From BRH-c54 sp965284565 (GTDB lineage: Bacteria; Bacteroidota; Bacteroidia; Flavobacteriales_E; Vicingaceae): a stretch of DNA of 64,000 bases. Positions 42,804-50,780 of this stretch are shown piece by piece (positions within the stretch are counted from its first letter, which is position 1; each line of letters starts with the position of its first letter). Below the pieces are notes generated by a model that worked only from the letters and a program-made list of their open reading frames with translations, ran no database searches and had not been told where the DNA came from. A program made the translations under genes and the position numbers. The stretch covers positions 2,480,001 through 2,544,000 of the forward strand of contig OZ260100.1 in assembly GCA_965284565.1 (NCBI GenBank), given 5' to 3'.

Positions 42804-44429
42804 TTAAAGCATCCTTTTAAAATAAATTTGTTCAGATAAATCTTCTATTTCTTTGAAAGCAGCATCTGTTTTTTTAAACCTTGATTTATAAGAAGCATCT
42901 GCAAAAACTTGCTTGAGCTGTTTTTTTCTAACAAGACTAAACACAAGGTTTTTCAGTTCTTCAAAATCATATGTCCAGTCTAATCCTTTAACTGCTTCTT
43001 TAATGTCCTCGAAAGTGAAATGTGAACCAGAACACTTTCTTGAAATATGGCTAAGTAAATCTTCTTCTGTTTTAAGAAAAGGCATATGACTTATTGAGGA
43101 TGTAACATTTTCTTTGACCTTGACCTCTACGTTTAAAACTTGAGGCTCAGCGTCTTTCTTTTTTTCTATAACTAGTTTTACTTCTTGTTCGAAGTGCCAT
43201 GGTTCAGTTCTGTCATTTGTAAATGATTGATATTCTTCTTCAACTACAAACTTTAGATGACTTAAATCAAGTTCATCAGAAAAAGCTTTATGACTTAAAG
43301 AACGATAGAGTTCATTTAGCTCATTTAGGCTTTCTGTATATTTGGTTTTTATAGATTCAGTTTGGTTTACAATTTTTTCAAAATCTGTCAGTAAATCCTT
43401 ATCTGGATTTGGTACCATTAATGAACGAAGAATCCCCAAGTTGATATTTTTCTGAGCAGCCTGAGGGGCATTTTTTTCTAAAATGCTTTGTAAAAAGCCC
43501 ATTAAAAAGTGAACATATAATGAAACGGAAGTTTTCTGAGGTGTAAATCCAACTACACTATCAGGAAAGCAAGCATCAAAGGTCAATATTCCGGTTTTTG
43601 CAATATTTGCTGCAATTGTTATGCAAAGTGTGCCTTTTGGCCACATTTTACTCTGTTTTAAGCCTAAATCGGAATAAGTTGAAGTGTATTTAGTAATATA
43701 CAACCCAGCGTTAGAAACATCTCCAGTTTGAATTAATGGATAATCCCCACCTAATAATTCTGGAGCATTTCTAGGTCTATGTTTTGAAACTCCTCTATCA
43801 AGCTTGCCTAATTCCGATAATTTAATAAAGCTCCAATTGTTTGTGTTATTTACTGGATCTCCAAACATTGTCAAGAACGTATGCTTTAAAAATTCATCTG
43901 CTAAATCAATGCTTTCTATTCGCTGGCTGATTAACAATTCTGTTTTTGACAAAACTTGGACGATTCTCTTCTGGTCTGCGGTGTTTTTTGGATATGAAAT
44001 AGGAATAGCTGATAACTGCTTATTATTCAAAATAGGAACGACTGCTTTTTTTGAATTTTTTTCTAGCAGCTTTTTGTTCATTTTCAGCCAATAAAAAAAG
44101 AACTCAGGTAGAACTTTTTTATCATCTGTAAGTACTCCAGTAATTTGTTGATTTGACGCAGCAGTCTCAGCAATTATCCCAAGCTTTCCAATATTGCCAA
44201 TACAACCTATAAGCACTGTATTAGGAGAGTAAAGAGTTGCTTTTTTGTCATTTACGGCAAGCTCAGTTATTGTTCTTGTAGATTTACCGAGAAAAGTTTC
44301 TCTATCTAGATCAGTAGGCGTATACCAATTTATAGTGCCATTAAAATAAGCCGCATTCTTTGTAGGAGGCGTTTTACCTGTTTTGATTTCTTTGGCTATT
44401 TTGCCAATAGTGCTAGTAATGAACTCCAT
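42804..44429 (-). CDS. hsdS: Type I restriction specificity subunit HsdS with long C-terminal extension
   Basis: Sets DNA sequence recognition of the type I enzyme. Two target-recognition domains are visible: residues 1-180 (TIGKIAKEIKTGKTP; LNNKQLSAIPISYP; ADQKRIVQVL) and 195-388 (WSFIKLSELGKLDRGV; QKNINLGILRSLMVPNP; LTDFEKIVNQTESIKTKY), each followed by a conserved helix. Typical HsdS end near residue 390-450; this one continues to 541 with an acidic/lysine-rich linker and a helical domain (EEDLLSHISRKCSGSHFTFE; ELKNLVFSLVRKKQLKQVF) looking like a small winged-helix. Shares one base with hsdM (TAATG) and abuts the ATPase gene. Confidence 0.9.
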   Translation of the reverse strand: MEFITSTIGKIAKEIKTGKTPPTKNAAYFNGTINWYTPTDLDRETFLGKSTRTITELAVNDKKATLYSPNTVLIGCIGNIGKLGIIAETAASNQQITGVLTDDKKVLPEFFFYWLKMNKKLLEKNSKKAVVPILNNKQLSAIPISYPKNTADQKRIVQVLSKTELLISQRIESIDLADEFLKHTFLTMFGDPVNNTNNWSFIKLSELGKLDRGVSKHRPRNAPELLGGDYPLIQTGDVSNAGLYITKYTSTYSDLGLKQSKMWPKGTLCITIAANIAKTGILTFDACFPDSVVGFTPQKTSVSLYVHFLMGFLQSILEKNAPQAAQKNINLGILRSLMVPNPDKDLLTDFEKIVNQTESIKTKYTESLNELNELYRSLSHKAFSDELDLSHLKFVVEEEYQSFTNDRTEPWHFEQEVKLVIEKKKDAEPQVLNVEVKVKENVTSSISHMPFLKTEEDLLSHISRKCSGSHFTFEDIKEAVKGLDWTYDFEELKNLVFSLVRKKQLKQVFADASYKSRFKKTDAAFKEIEDLSEQIYFKRML

Positions 44430-46117
44430 TAGCCAATCATTTTTTTTAAGGTTTTCAATTCTTTTTGAATATTATCTTCTATTGATTCGAGTTTTTCAAA
44501 TAACTTAACAGGATCCTTAACAATAATATCCTCTCGAATTTCTTTTTGGTACTTCTGATAAGTTAAATCGTAATCTAGATTTTTGATTTCATCAAATGAC
44601 ACGAAGAAGTGCTTAAGTGAGCGATCTGCGTTGTCTTCAGAATTTCGATTCTTGTATCTTTCAACAATGTCCTGTAAATCGCCATAATCGCGAACTCTAC
44701 CTTCTTTCGTTAAAGGAGCACGTTTGTCATTTAATTCATAACCATCACTCTCCATGTTGTAAAACCATGTTTTTTGAGTGGCAGGTTCTGTCACTGAATC
44801 TTCAGCATTATAAACCTTGGTAAAAATGAGTATCGCTGTACTCACCCCAGCATAGGGTTTAAATACTCCACTTGGTAGTGCTATGACACCTTCTAATTGA
44901 CATCTTTCAGTAAGGATTTTTCGAGCTTCTACAAAGGCCTTACCACCACCAAACAATACACCCTGTGGTATAATAACAGCAGCTCTTTTTCCTTTTCGGA
45001 GCATGGTGTAAATTCTTTCAAGAAATAGTAATTCAGTCTTGGTGGTAGGTAACTTCAAACTTGCGTTAATGTCCCCTTTGTCAATATTCCCTGTAAATGG
45101 TGGGTTCGCCATGATGACATCATATTCTGCATCTTGATTGTACTTTTTGCTGAGCGTATCTGTATAATCAATATTTGGATTGTCAATGCCGTGCATCATT
45201 AGGTTCATTAATCCCAAGCGCACCATAGATGAATCAATATCAAAACCAATCAAGTCGTTTTCTAACCGTTGCTTTACATCCTCTGTAAGCACCGAAGAAA
45301 TAGTTCCTCTTTCAAAACCATCTTCATCCAAAATTAATTTTTCTGGTGCTTTTTTCCTGACCAAATCAGATAATATGAATTGGTATGCTCCAAGTAAGAA
45401 GCCAGCTGTTCCACAAGCAGGGTCACATATTTTTTCACCTAGTTTTGGTTCAATAAGTTCAGACATCAATTTAATGATGTGTCTAGGTGTTCTAAATTGA
45501 CCATTCTTCCCTGCAGTTGCAATTTCGCTAAGAAGCATTTCGTACACATCACCTTGTATATCTTGAAATGCCTGCCCACCTTCTTCTGCATCTCTTTGAA
45601 TTTCAATAAAAATCTGTTCGATTTTTTTAACTGCTTCCACCAATAATGAAGGCTTTTCAATGACAAATACTGCATTTGCCATGTGTTTGGTAAATGGCGA
45701 AGTGCCGCCATTCAATTGTTTTAAAAAAGGAAAAACATTGAATCGAACATGATCGAGCATTTTATCCGCTGGGAAGTTTGAAAAATGACTCCATCTCAAT
45801 TCTTCAGCTGATCTAGGTTTTCTAGCTTCTTCAAGTTCTTTTTTTGTTTTTTCACTGAGCGTCCCTGATGTAGTACCTGATAAATATTTACTCTCATCCA
45901 CATATGGAATGTAAGTACCTGAAAAACGAGATTTGAATTCTTCATTATTCCAGTCAGCATCACGTTCACGTTTCGCTTCCAAATCATCCAAACGCTTCAT
46001 GAAAATCATGTAAGTGATTTGTTGAATAGCAGTCAGTGGATTGCTAATACCACCACTCCAGAATTGATTCCAGAGTTCGTCTATTAGGCTTTTAAGTTTT
46101 GTGTTGCTTTGTAACAT
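44429..46117 (-). CDS. hsdM: Type I restriction modification methyltransferase HsdM
   Basis: A 562-residue N6-adenine methyltransferase, modifying host sites and forming M2S1/R2M2S1 complexes. An N-terminal helical domain (LKSLIDELWNQFWSGG, IQQITYMIFMKRLDDLE) is followed by the SAM domain: FRTPRHIIKLMSELI, motif I DPACGTAGFLLGAY and motif IV IMANPPFTGN. C-terminal helices complete the protein. All catalytic motifs are intact. Junctions with hsdR and hsdS are both TAATG one-base overlaps. Confidence 0.96.
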   Translation of the reverse strand: MLQSNTKLKSLIDELWNQFWSGGISNPLTAIQQITYMIFMKRLDDLEAKRERDADWNNEEFKSRFSGTYIPYVDESKYLSGTTSGTLSEKTKKELEEARKPRSAEELRWSHFSNFPADKMLDHVRFNVFPFLKQLNGGTSPFTKHMANAVFVIEKPSLLVEAVKKIEQIFIEIQRDAEEGGQAFQDIQGDVYEMLLSEIATAGKNGQFRTPRHIIKLMSELIEPKLGEKICDPACGTAGFLLGAYQFILSDLVRKKAPEKLILDEDGFERGTISSVLTEDVKQRLENDLIGFDIDSSMVRLGLMNLMMHGIDNPNIDYTDTLSKKYNQDAEYDVIMANPPFTGNIDKGDINASLKLPTTKTELLFLERIYTMLRKGKRAAVIIPQGVLFGGGKAFVEARKILTERCQLEGVIALPSGVFKPYAGVSTAILIFTKVYNAEDSVTEPATQKTWFYNMESDGYELNDKRAPLTKEGRVRDYGDLQDIVERYKNRNSEDNADRSLKHFFVSFDEIKNLDYDLTYQKYQKEIREDIIVKDPVKLFEKLESIEDNIQKELKTLKKMIG

Positions 46118-48912
46118 TATGCTGCGAGTAATTTTTCTGTTAGTACTAATATTTCGTTAATCTCTTTTGGATTGAAAACTCCTCTGATTCCTTCTGGATG
46201 AATCATAGTAAATGGTGATTCAATGAGATTTCTTTTTTCAATTTCTCCTTTTTCAAGAATGAAATTTCTGAGTAAGTCTAAGAACTGTAATTGTCTGCCC
46301 GATAAATAATTGTGGTCAGAAATGAATTGGTCAAAGGACTTTGAAACAGTTTCAGGAAAACTTTCCAAAATCTGAATCCCTAAAATGTGCCTTATAAACT
46401 CTACAAATTGAGCCCTACGGTGATTATAAACTCGTCTTAACAAATCAATTGTTATATGTGGGTTTTCATCATGTAGTTCTTCAGCCAATTTATTAGCTTC
46501 ATCTACTGTGATGGGTTCGCCATTTAGTATCTTTTGTAAGATTGGATTTGTTGAAGTAAGCTCTCTTACTTTCTCTTCAACCATTTCACGATAACGCTCA
46601 ATACTTACCGCTTCATTTTGAGGGCCAAACTCTACAAATTCTTTGGTGGAGGTAATGTCAGCGAAATCAAATTTTGCTGGACCTAGTGGGGCTACTCTTG
46701 AATCGATAAACTTCATCAAAGGAGATAGCTTGTCAATTAGCTCAACGTATTTTGCTTGGGAGATTGCATCCCAGAATTTATTGCTTTGAGATTTTGTAAT
46801 AAGTTCCTTTTCTCTTGCTACAATGTTGACTGAAATAGGTAATTCAGATATTTTTTCTACTAATCCATCTTTCAAAGTTTCGAACTTCTCTTTGTCTTCA
46901 AATAAACCTGCAAGCGATACTTCAACAACGTCTCTTTCGAACCTCATTGCTTTGAAATCTTCACCAGAGATTGTTCTCAATAATGGTTTAACAGTAGTTC
47001 TAAGGAACTCGATTTTGTCTTCGGTGAGTTTAGTCCAGAAATTTTCGTCATCCATTCGTTGAAGCTCATTTTTAGCTTCCATAATGACAATTGAATTTTG
47101 AGGCAATAATTCTATTTGTTGGCGTAATTGAGGAATCTCTGATTTGATAATTTCTTCCTCATTTAACTCTGTAGCTTTTTTAATCTTATCTAGTCGTAAT
47201 CCAAAAAGTCTAACAGGAAGAGGTATTTGAGCTTTCAGTTCCTTTCCTTTCGGGTTGAGTTTGAAATATTCAAAATTGTCCCAACAATCAAGGATTAAAA
47301 AGGCTTCTTTTTCCGAACACCAAGGTTTCATTTTGGTCGGTTCAAGCAATCTTGTTCCTCGTCCAATCATTTGCCAGAATTTAGTATAGGAATAGACTGG
47401 TTTAGCAAAAACTAGGTTTACCAATTCTCTAACATCTATTCCAGTATCTAACATGTCAACACTTATAGCCACTCTAGGCATATCATTGTGTGTGAATTGA
47501 TCTAATAAACCACCTTTTCCATAAACTCGAGGGTCTTCTGAAACTAACACCTTGGCTAATTCACCATTGTATTCAGGATATAATGTTTCGAATATTTTTT
47601 CTATTTGCCGAGCTTGTGGGATTGAAGTGCAAAAGAAAATGGTTTTCCCAGGAAGAACTCCGTTAGGGTCTTTTATACATTCTTCCATGAACTCCTTCAC
47701 TATAAGTGCATTTGTACCTTTATTTCTTACTGTCTTTTCAAGTTCAGTTCCTTCGTAGTTAATTTCTTCAATTTCCTTTCCTTCAAGAATCAAGCGTTTC
47801 TGGTCTTCTAATGAAATTGTTCTTTTACTAATTCCTTCTTCTTGGAATTTAGTTTTAATCTTCATAACCTGAAATGTGCTCAAGTATGGAGGAATGTGGT
47901 TTACTGCTTCTTCATATGAATAGGCAAAAGTTGGTACTCCATCATCACAATTGAAGATTTTGAATGTATTGTGGTCAATCACATCAGTAGGCGTTGCAGT
48001 TAAGCCAAGTGTTATCGTGCTGAAGTAATCCAGAACTTCTCTGTAGGTATTGTAAATACTTCTGTGACTCTCATCAATTACGATTAAGTCGAAGAAATGA
48101 GGAGATAAAGTATTCTCTTCGTCTCTTACAATATTCAGCATTGTTGGGTATGTAGAAACATAAATTCTTCGATCTTGAGCTATGTTTTTCTCGCCAACTT
48201 TTGGCCATCTAGGTTCGTTAGGAAGGTGCTCTTTAAATGCTTCTAAAGCTTGATCTCTTAATGCAATTCTGTCAACAAGGAATAGTACTTTTTCTGCCCA
48301 TCCCGCTCGCATTAATGCTTCAACCATGGCGATACAAGTTCTGGTTTTACCAGTTCCAGTTGCCATTACTAAAAGGAAAGTTCTACGTTTTCTTTCTAAA
48401 TCTTCCATCACAGCACGGATGGCTCTGATTTGATAATCACGTCCCGCGATTTTGGTGTTTATGAGTTCACCAGAAAGGGGTTTTCTAGCTTTTCTAACAT
48501 AATTATATCTTTCTAAATCTTCTTTTGTTGGGAATCCATGTACTTTTCTAGGCGGATAATTTTCTAAATCCCAAAAGAAAATTTCGTGCCCGTTTGTATA
48601 AAAGCAGAAGGGTAATTCTCCACCTTGCTTTTTTTGAATGTTGTAACAGTATTGTTTGGCTTGTTCTCTTCCTATTGAGGCATCAACGGAAGATTTTTTA
48701 GCTTCAACAACAGCTATAGTCTTTCCGTCTTTTCCAAGGAGAACATAATCACTAAATTGCTTTCCAGAATATGGTGTAGCAGCCTCTTCGACTAAATTGT
48801 CATCAACGATTATATGAAGCTCCTTAATGACTTGAGAGCGGTCATTAATATTCCAACCAGCTAGTTTTAGCCTTTTGTCAATTATGTCTTTTCTAGTTTC
48901 TGCCTCGTTCAT
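46117..48912 (-). CDS. hsdR: Type I restriction endonuclease subunit HsdR (EcoEI-like)
   Basis: The motor/nuclease subunit, 931 residues from ATG 48912 (a TTG at 48933 would overlap the HTH gene by 20 bases). The N-terminal PD-(D/E)XK nuclease shows SDYVLLGKDGKTIAVVEAKK (Asp and Glu-x-Lys). The SF2 translocase follows with MATGTGKTRTCIAMVEAL (motif I), VIDESHRSIYNTY (II), LGLTATP (III), and VDMLDTGIDV with QMIGRGTRLLEP (V/VI). The C-terminal EcoEI R_C domain has FVEFIRHILGIQIL. The ATG lies 1 base after the HTH stop. Complete, with all motifs present, so restriction should be active. Confidence 0.95.
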   Translation of the reverse strand: MNEAETRKDIIDKRLKLAGWNINDRSQVIKELHIIVDDNLVEEAATPYSGKQFSDYVLLGKDGKTIAVVEAKKSSVDASIGREQAKQYCYNIQKKQGGELPFCFYTNGHEIFFWDLENYPPRKVHGFPTKEDLERYNYVRKARKPLSGELINTKIAGRDYQIRAIRAVMEDLERKRRTFLLVMATGTGKTRTCIAMVEALMRAGWAEKVLFLVDRIALRDQALEAFKEHLPNEPRWPKVGEKNIAQDRRIYVSTYPTMLNIVRDEENTLSPHFFDLIVIDESHRSIYNTYREVLDYFSTITLGLTATPTDVIDHNTFKIFNCDDGVPTFAYSYEEAVNHIPPYLSTFQVMKIKTKFQEEGISKRTISLEDQKRLILEGKEIEEINYEGTELEKTVRNKGTNALIVKEFMEECIKDPNGVLPGKTIFFCTSIPQARQIEKIFETLYPEYNGELAKVLVSEDPRVYGKGGLLDQFTHNDMPRVAISVDMLDTGIDVRELVNLVFAKPVYSYTKFWQMIGRGTRLLEPTKMKPWCSEKEAFLILDCWDNFEYFKLNPKGKELKAQIPLPVRLFGLRLDKIKKATELNEEEIIKSEIPQLRQQIELLPQNSIVIMEAKNELQRMDDENFWTKLTEDKIEFLRTTVKPLLRTISGEDFKAMRFERDVVEVSLAGLFEDKEKFETLKDGLVEKISELPISVNIVAREKELITKSQSNKFWDAISQAKYVELIDKLSPLMKFIDSRVAPLGPAKFDFADITSTKEFVEFGPQNEAVSIERYREMVEEKVRELTSTNPILQKILNGEPITVDEANKLAEELHDENPHITIDLLRRVYNHRRAQFVEFIRHILGIQILESFPETVSKSFDQFISDHNYLSGRQLQFLDLLRNFILEKGEIEKRNLIESPFTMIHPEGIRGVFNPKEINEILVLTEKLLAA

Positions 48913-48913
48913 A

Positions 48914-49108
48914 TTAGCTCTTATTGGAGACAATTAAATCTTTTATATCTACATCTAAGATGTTTGCAATTTTATTTAATATTTCAAGCCTAGGTTGTTG
49001 TCTATTCTGAACATAACCGTTGACCATGTTGTAACTCTTCCCCAGTTTTTCAGCCAGCCAAGTTTGCTTAATTCCTTTTTCTTCTAGTACTTCCTTTATT
49101 CGGTTCAT
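48914..49108 (-). CDS. XRE-family HTH regulator heading the restriction operon
   Basis: A 64-residue single-domain Cro/C1-type DNA-binding protein: helix-turn-helix in IKQTWLAEKLGKSYNMVNGY, then RQQPRLEILNKIANILDV. Small regulators of this sort precede type I loci in Bacteroidota and resemble the C proteins of type II systems. As first gene of the operon it probably autoregulates so that methylation precedes restriction; the operator is not identified. ATG at 49108. Confidence 0.88.
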   Translation of the reverse strand: MNRIKEVLEEKGIKQTWLAEKLGKSYNMVNGYVQNRQQPRLEILNKIANILDVDIKDLIVSNKS

Positions 49109-49349
49109 TTCCGCATAAATTTAAGTCGCTAAAATAGTCAAATTCCTTCGTTTATCTCGTTTTTCAATATACATTTCATTCGTTTTCTTGTTAGTCTGTT
49201 TAAGCGTTGGCAAAACCAAATGTGCTTAATTGTGCGTTGTTTTTTTTGTATGCCGCACAACTTATATATAGGTTTGATAAAATTTTAAAAAAAATCTGTC
49301 AGACTTATTTCTTCAAATGTATAAAAAATAGTTTACAAATCATCAAAAA

Positions 49350-49379
49350 AAAGCAGCCTTGAGAACTCAAGGCTGCTTT
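49350..49379 (-). terminator. Terminator after rplT
   Basis: Perfect 14-bp stem AAAGCAGCCTTGAG (49350-49363 with 49366-49379), 2-base loop, eight T following on the minus strand. Confidence 0.9.
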
Positions 49380-49402
49380 GTTATGAAGTATAAATAATAA
49401 AT

Positions 49403-49750
49403 TTATTTTTTTACTTTATCTACCACTGCTTTAAAAGCTTCAGGATGATTCATTGCTAAATCAGCTAATACTTTTCTGTTCAGTTGTATTTCTTGTTTAG
49501 AAAGTTCTCCCATAAATTTAGAGTAAGATAATCCGTGTTCTCTAACACCGGCATTAATTCTTTGAATCCATAAGGCTCTGAAATTTCTCTTTTTGTGTTT
49601 TCTACCTGTATAAGCATAAACACCTGCTTTTTCAACAGCATTTTTTGCTACTGTCCAAACATTTTTTCTTCTACCAAAGTAACCTTTGGCAAGTTTCATA
49701 ATTTTTTTTCTTCTAGCTCTCGAAGCTACTGAATTGGTTGATCTTGGCAT
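49403..49750 (-). CDS. rplT: 50S ribosomal protein L20
   Basis: A 115-residue 23S-rRNA-binding primary assembly protein. RKKIMKLAKGYFGRRKNVW, VYAYTGRKHKKRNFR, ALWIQRINAGVREHGLSYSK and LNRKVLADLA match L20 end to end. ATG start. It follows rpmI on the same strand with an unusually long 217-base spacer containing hairpins. The terminator at 49350-49379 is the boundary to the defence island. Confidence 0.98.
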   Translation of the reverse strand: MPRSTNSVASRARRKKIMKLAKGYFGRRKNVWTVAKNAVEKAGVYAYTGRKHKKRNFRALWIQRINAGVREHGLSYSKFMGELSKQEIQLNRKVLADLAMNHPEAFKAVVDKVKK

Positions 49751-49967
49751 TTTTTTTACGTTTTTTGAATGTTAGTGCTGCATTGTTGCAATCTTTATAC
49801 TAGTCATTCTGGTTTTGTTTACTAATTTTTAAATCCCGAAATATGTTTTTCTTTAGAAAAACTAATATTTTGAGGATACTCGTAAAAATATAAAATGATA
49901 AAATTTTTGTTTTTACGGTATTTGTACGATAACCGATTTTTTCAAGTTAACATAACTGAACATCTAC
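49751..49967 (-). promoter_or_regulatory. Long structured rpmI-rplT spacer
   Basis: 217 bases between rpmI and rplT, far longer than usual. On the minus strand it holds GTAAAAAC...TTTTTAC (49885-49918 region) and a perfect hairpin GTTTTTC-TAAA-GAAAAAC (49844-49866 region). It could be an internal promoter, an L20-binding autoregulatory site or an attenuator; the sequence does not decide. Confidence 0.4.
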
Positions 49968-50162
49968 TTAGATGCACAATTGTAATTTAATGTTTTTCTC
50001 ATCAGCTTTATCAACTGTTGTGAATTTTGTTAAATTACGCTTTTGTTTAGTCGTTTTCTTGGTTAAGATATGACTTTTAAAAGCATGCTTTCTCTTAATT
50101 TTTCCGGTTCCTGTTAATCGGAATCTTTTTTTCGCACTGGAACCAGTTTTCATTTTTGGCAT
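49968..50162 (-). CDS. rpmI: 50S ribosomal protein L35
   Basis: A 64-residue basic ribosomal protein: MPKMKTGSSAKKRFRLTGTG, KIKRKHAFKSHILTKKTTKQ and VDKADEKNIKLQL are diagnostic. It ends LQLCI, slightly different from the usual QLRL end. ATG start, 37 bases after infC. Confidence 0.97.
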   Translation of the reverse strand: MPKMKTGSSAKKRFRLTGTGKIKRKHAFKSHILTKKTTKQKRNLTKFTTVDKADEKNIKLQLCI

Positions 50163-50199
50163 AATTTCAAAATTTATTATTGGTTAATTAATTACTTGT

Positions 50200-50766
50200 T
50201 TACTTTTTCTTTTTTGGAGCTAAGAACATTAACATTCTTTTTCCTTCCATTTTTGGCATTGATTCTACTGTTGCAATATCTTCTAGCTCTTGAGCTAATT
50301 TTAAAAGTAAAATCTCGCCTCTTTCTTTAAATATAATGGTTCTTCCTTTAAAAAACACAAAAGCTTTTATCTTTGCACCTTCTTCAATAAATTTACGAGC
50401 ATGATTTAATTTAAAGTTAAAATCATGGTCATCAGTATTAGGACCAAATCTTATTTCTTTCAAAACAATTTTAGAAGCTTTGGCTTTAATTTCTTTTTGC
50501 TTCTTTTTTTGGTCGTATAAAAACTTTTTATAGTCAATAATTTTACAAACAGGAGGAACCGCATTTGGAGAAATCTCTACTAAATCTAGTTCTCTTTCTT
50601 GAGCCATCTCTATTGCTTTTGCAGTAGGATATACTTCAGGTTCTAAGTCATCAGCAATTACTCTTACTTCTTTTGCAAGAATTCGCTCATTAATTCTGTG
50701 TAAATCTTCCGGTTTACGAAAGTTTCTTCCTCTGTTGTTAAAGTTTTTGTTGTTAGCTATTGCCAA
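50200..50766 (-). CDS. infC: Translation initiation factor IF-3 (non-ATG start)
   Basis: Binds the 30S subunit and checks start-codon selection. N domain RINERILAKEVRVIADD...EVYPTAKAIEMAQERELDLVEI, linker DYKKFLYDQKKKQKE and C domain VLKEIRFGPNTDDHDFNFKL, GRTIIFKERG are all present; 188 residues from a TTG at 50766. No ATG is in frame between the thrS stop and the conserved RINERI; ATT at 50773-50775 is another possible start. Non-ATG starts on infC are known to allow IF-3 autoregulation in other bacteria. Fourteen bases after thrS. Confidence 0.95.
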   Translation of the reverse strand: MAIANNKNFNNRGRNFRKPEDLHRINERILAKEVRVIADDLEPEVYPTAKAIEMAQERELDLVEISPNAVPPVCKIIDYKKFLYDQKKKQKEIKAKASKIVLKEIRFGPNTDDHDFNFKLNHARKFIEEGAKIKAFVFFKGRTIIFKERGEILLLKLAQELEDIATVESMPKMEGKRMLMFLAPKKKK

Positions 50767-50780
50767 ATTGTTAATTAATT

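Larger units (their letters stand above)
40015..49349. mobile_element. Candidate defence island inserted behind rplT
   Basis: About 9.3 kb between two copies of the same terminator hairpin (39980-40010 and 49350-49379), holding only the restriction/ATPase/HNH operon. Near both ends a TAAGCGTTGG 10-mer occurs in the same orientation (40028-40037, 49201-49210). The left end (40021-40120) is G/T-rich on the + strand, unlike the chromosome around it. No integrase or transposase is inside, so the mechanism of entry is unknown. Confidence 0.5.

Noticed and set aside
40295..48428. Many 60-110 codon ORFs antisense to the restriction operon
   Set aside because: All lie inside genes with strong protein motifs and lack recognisable features or starts.
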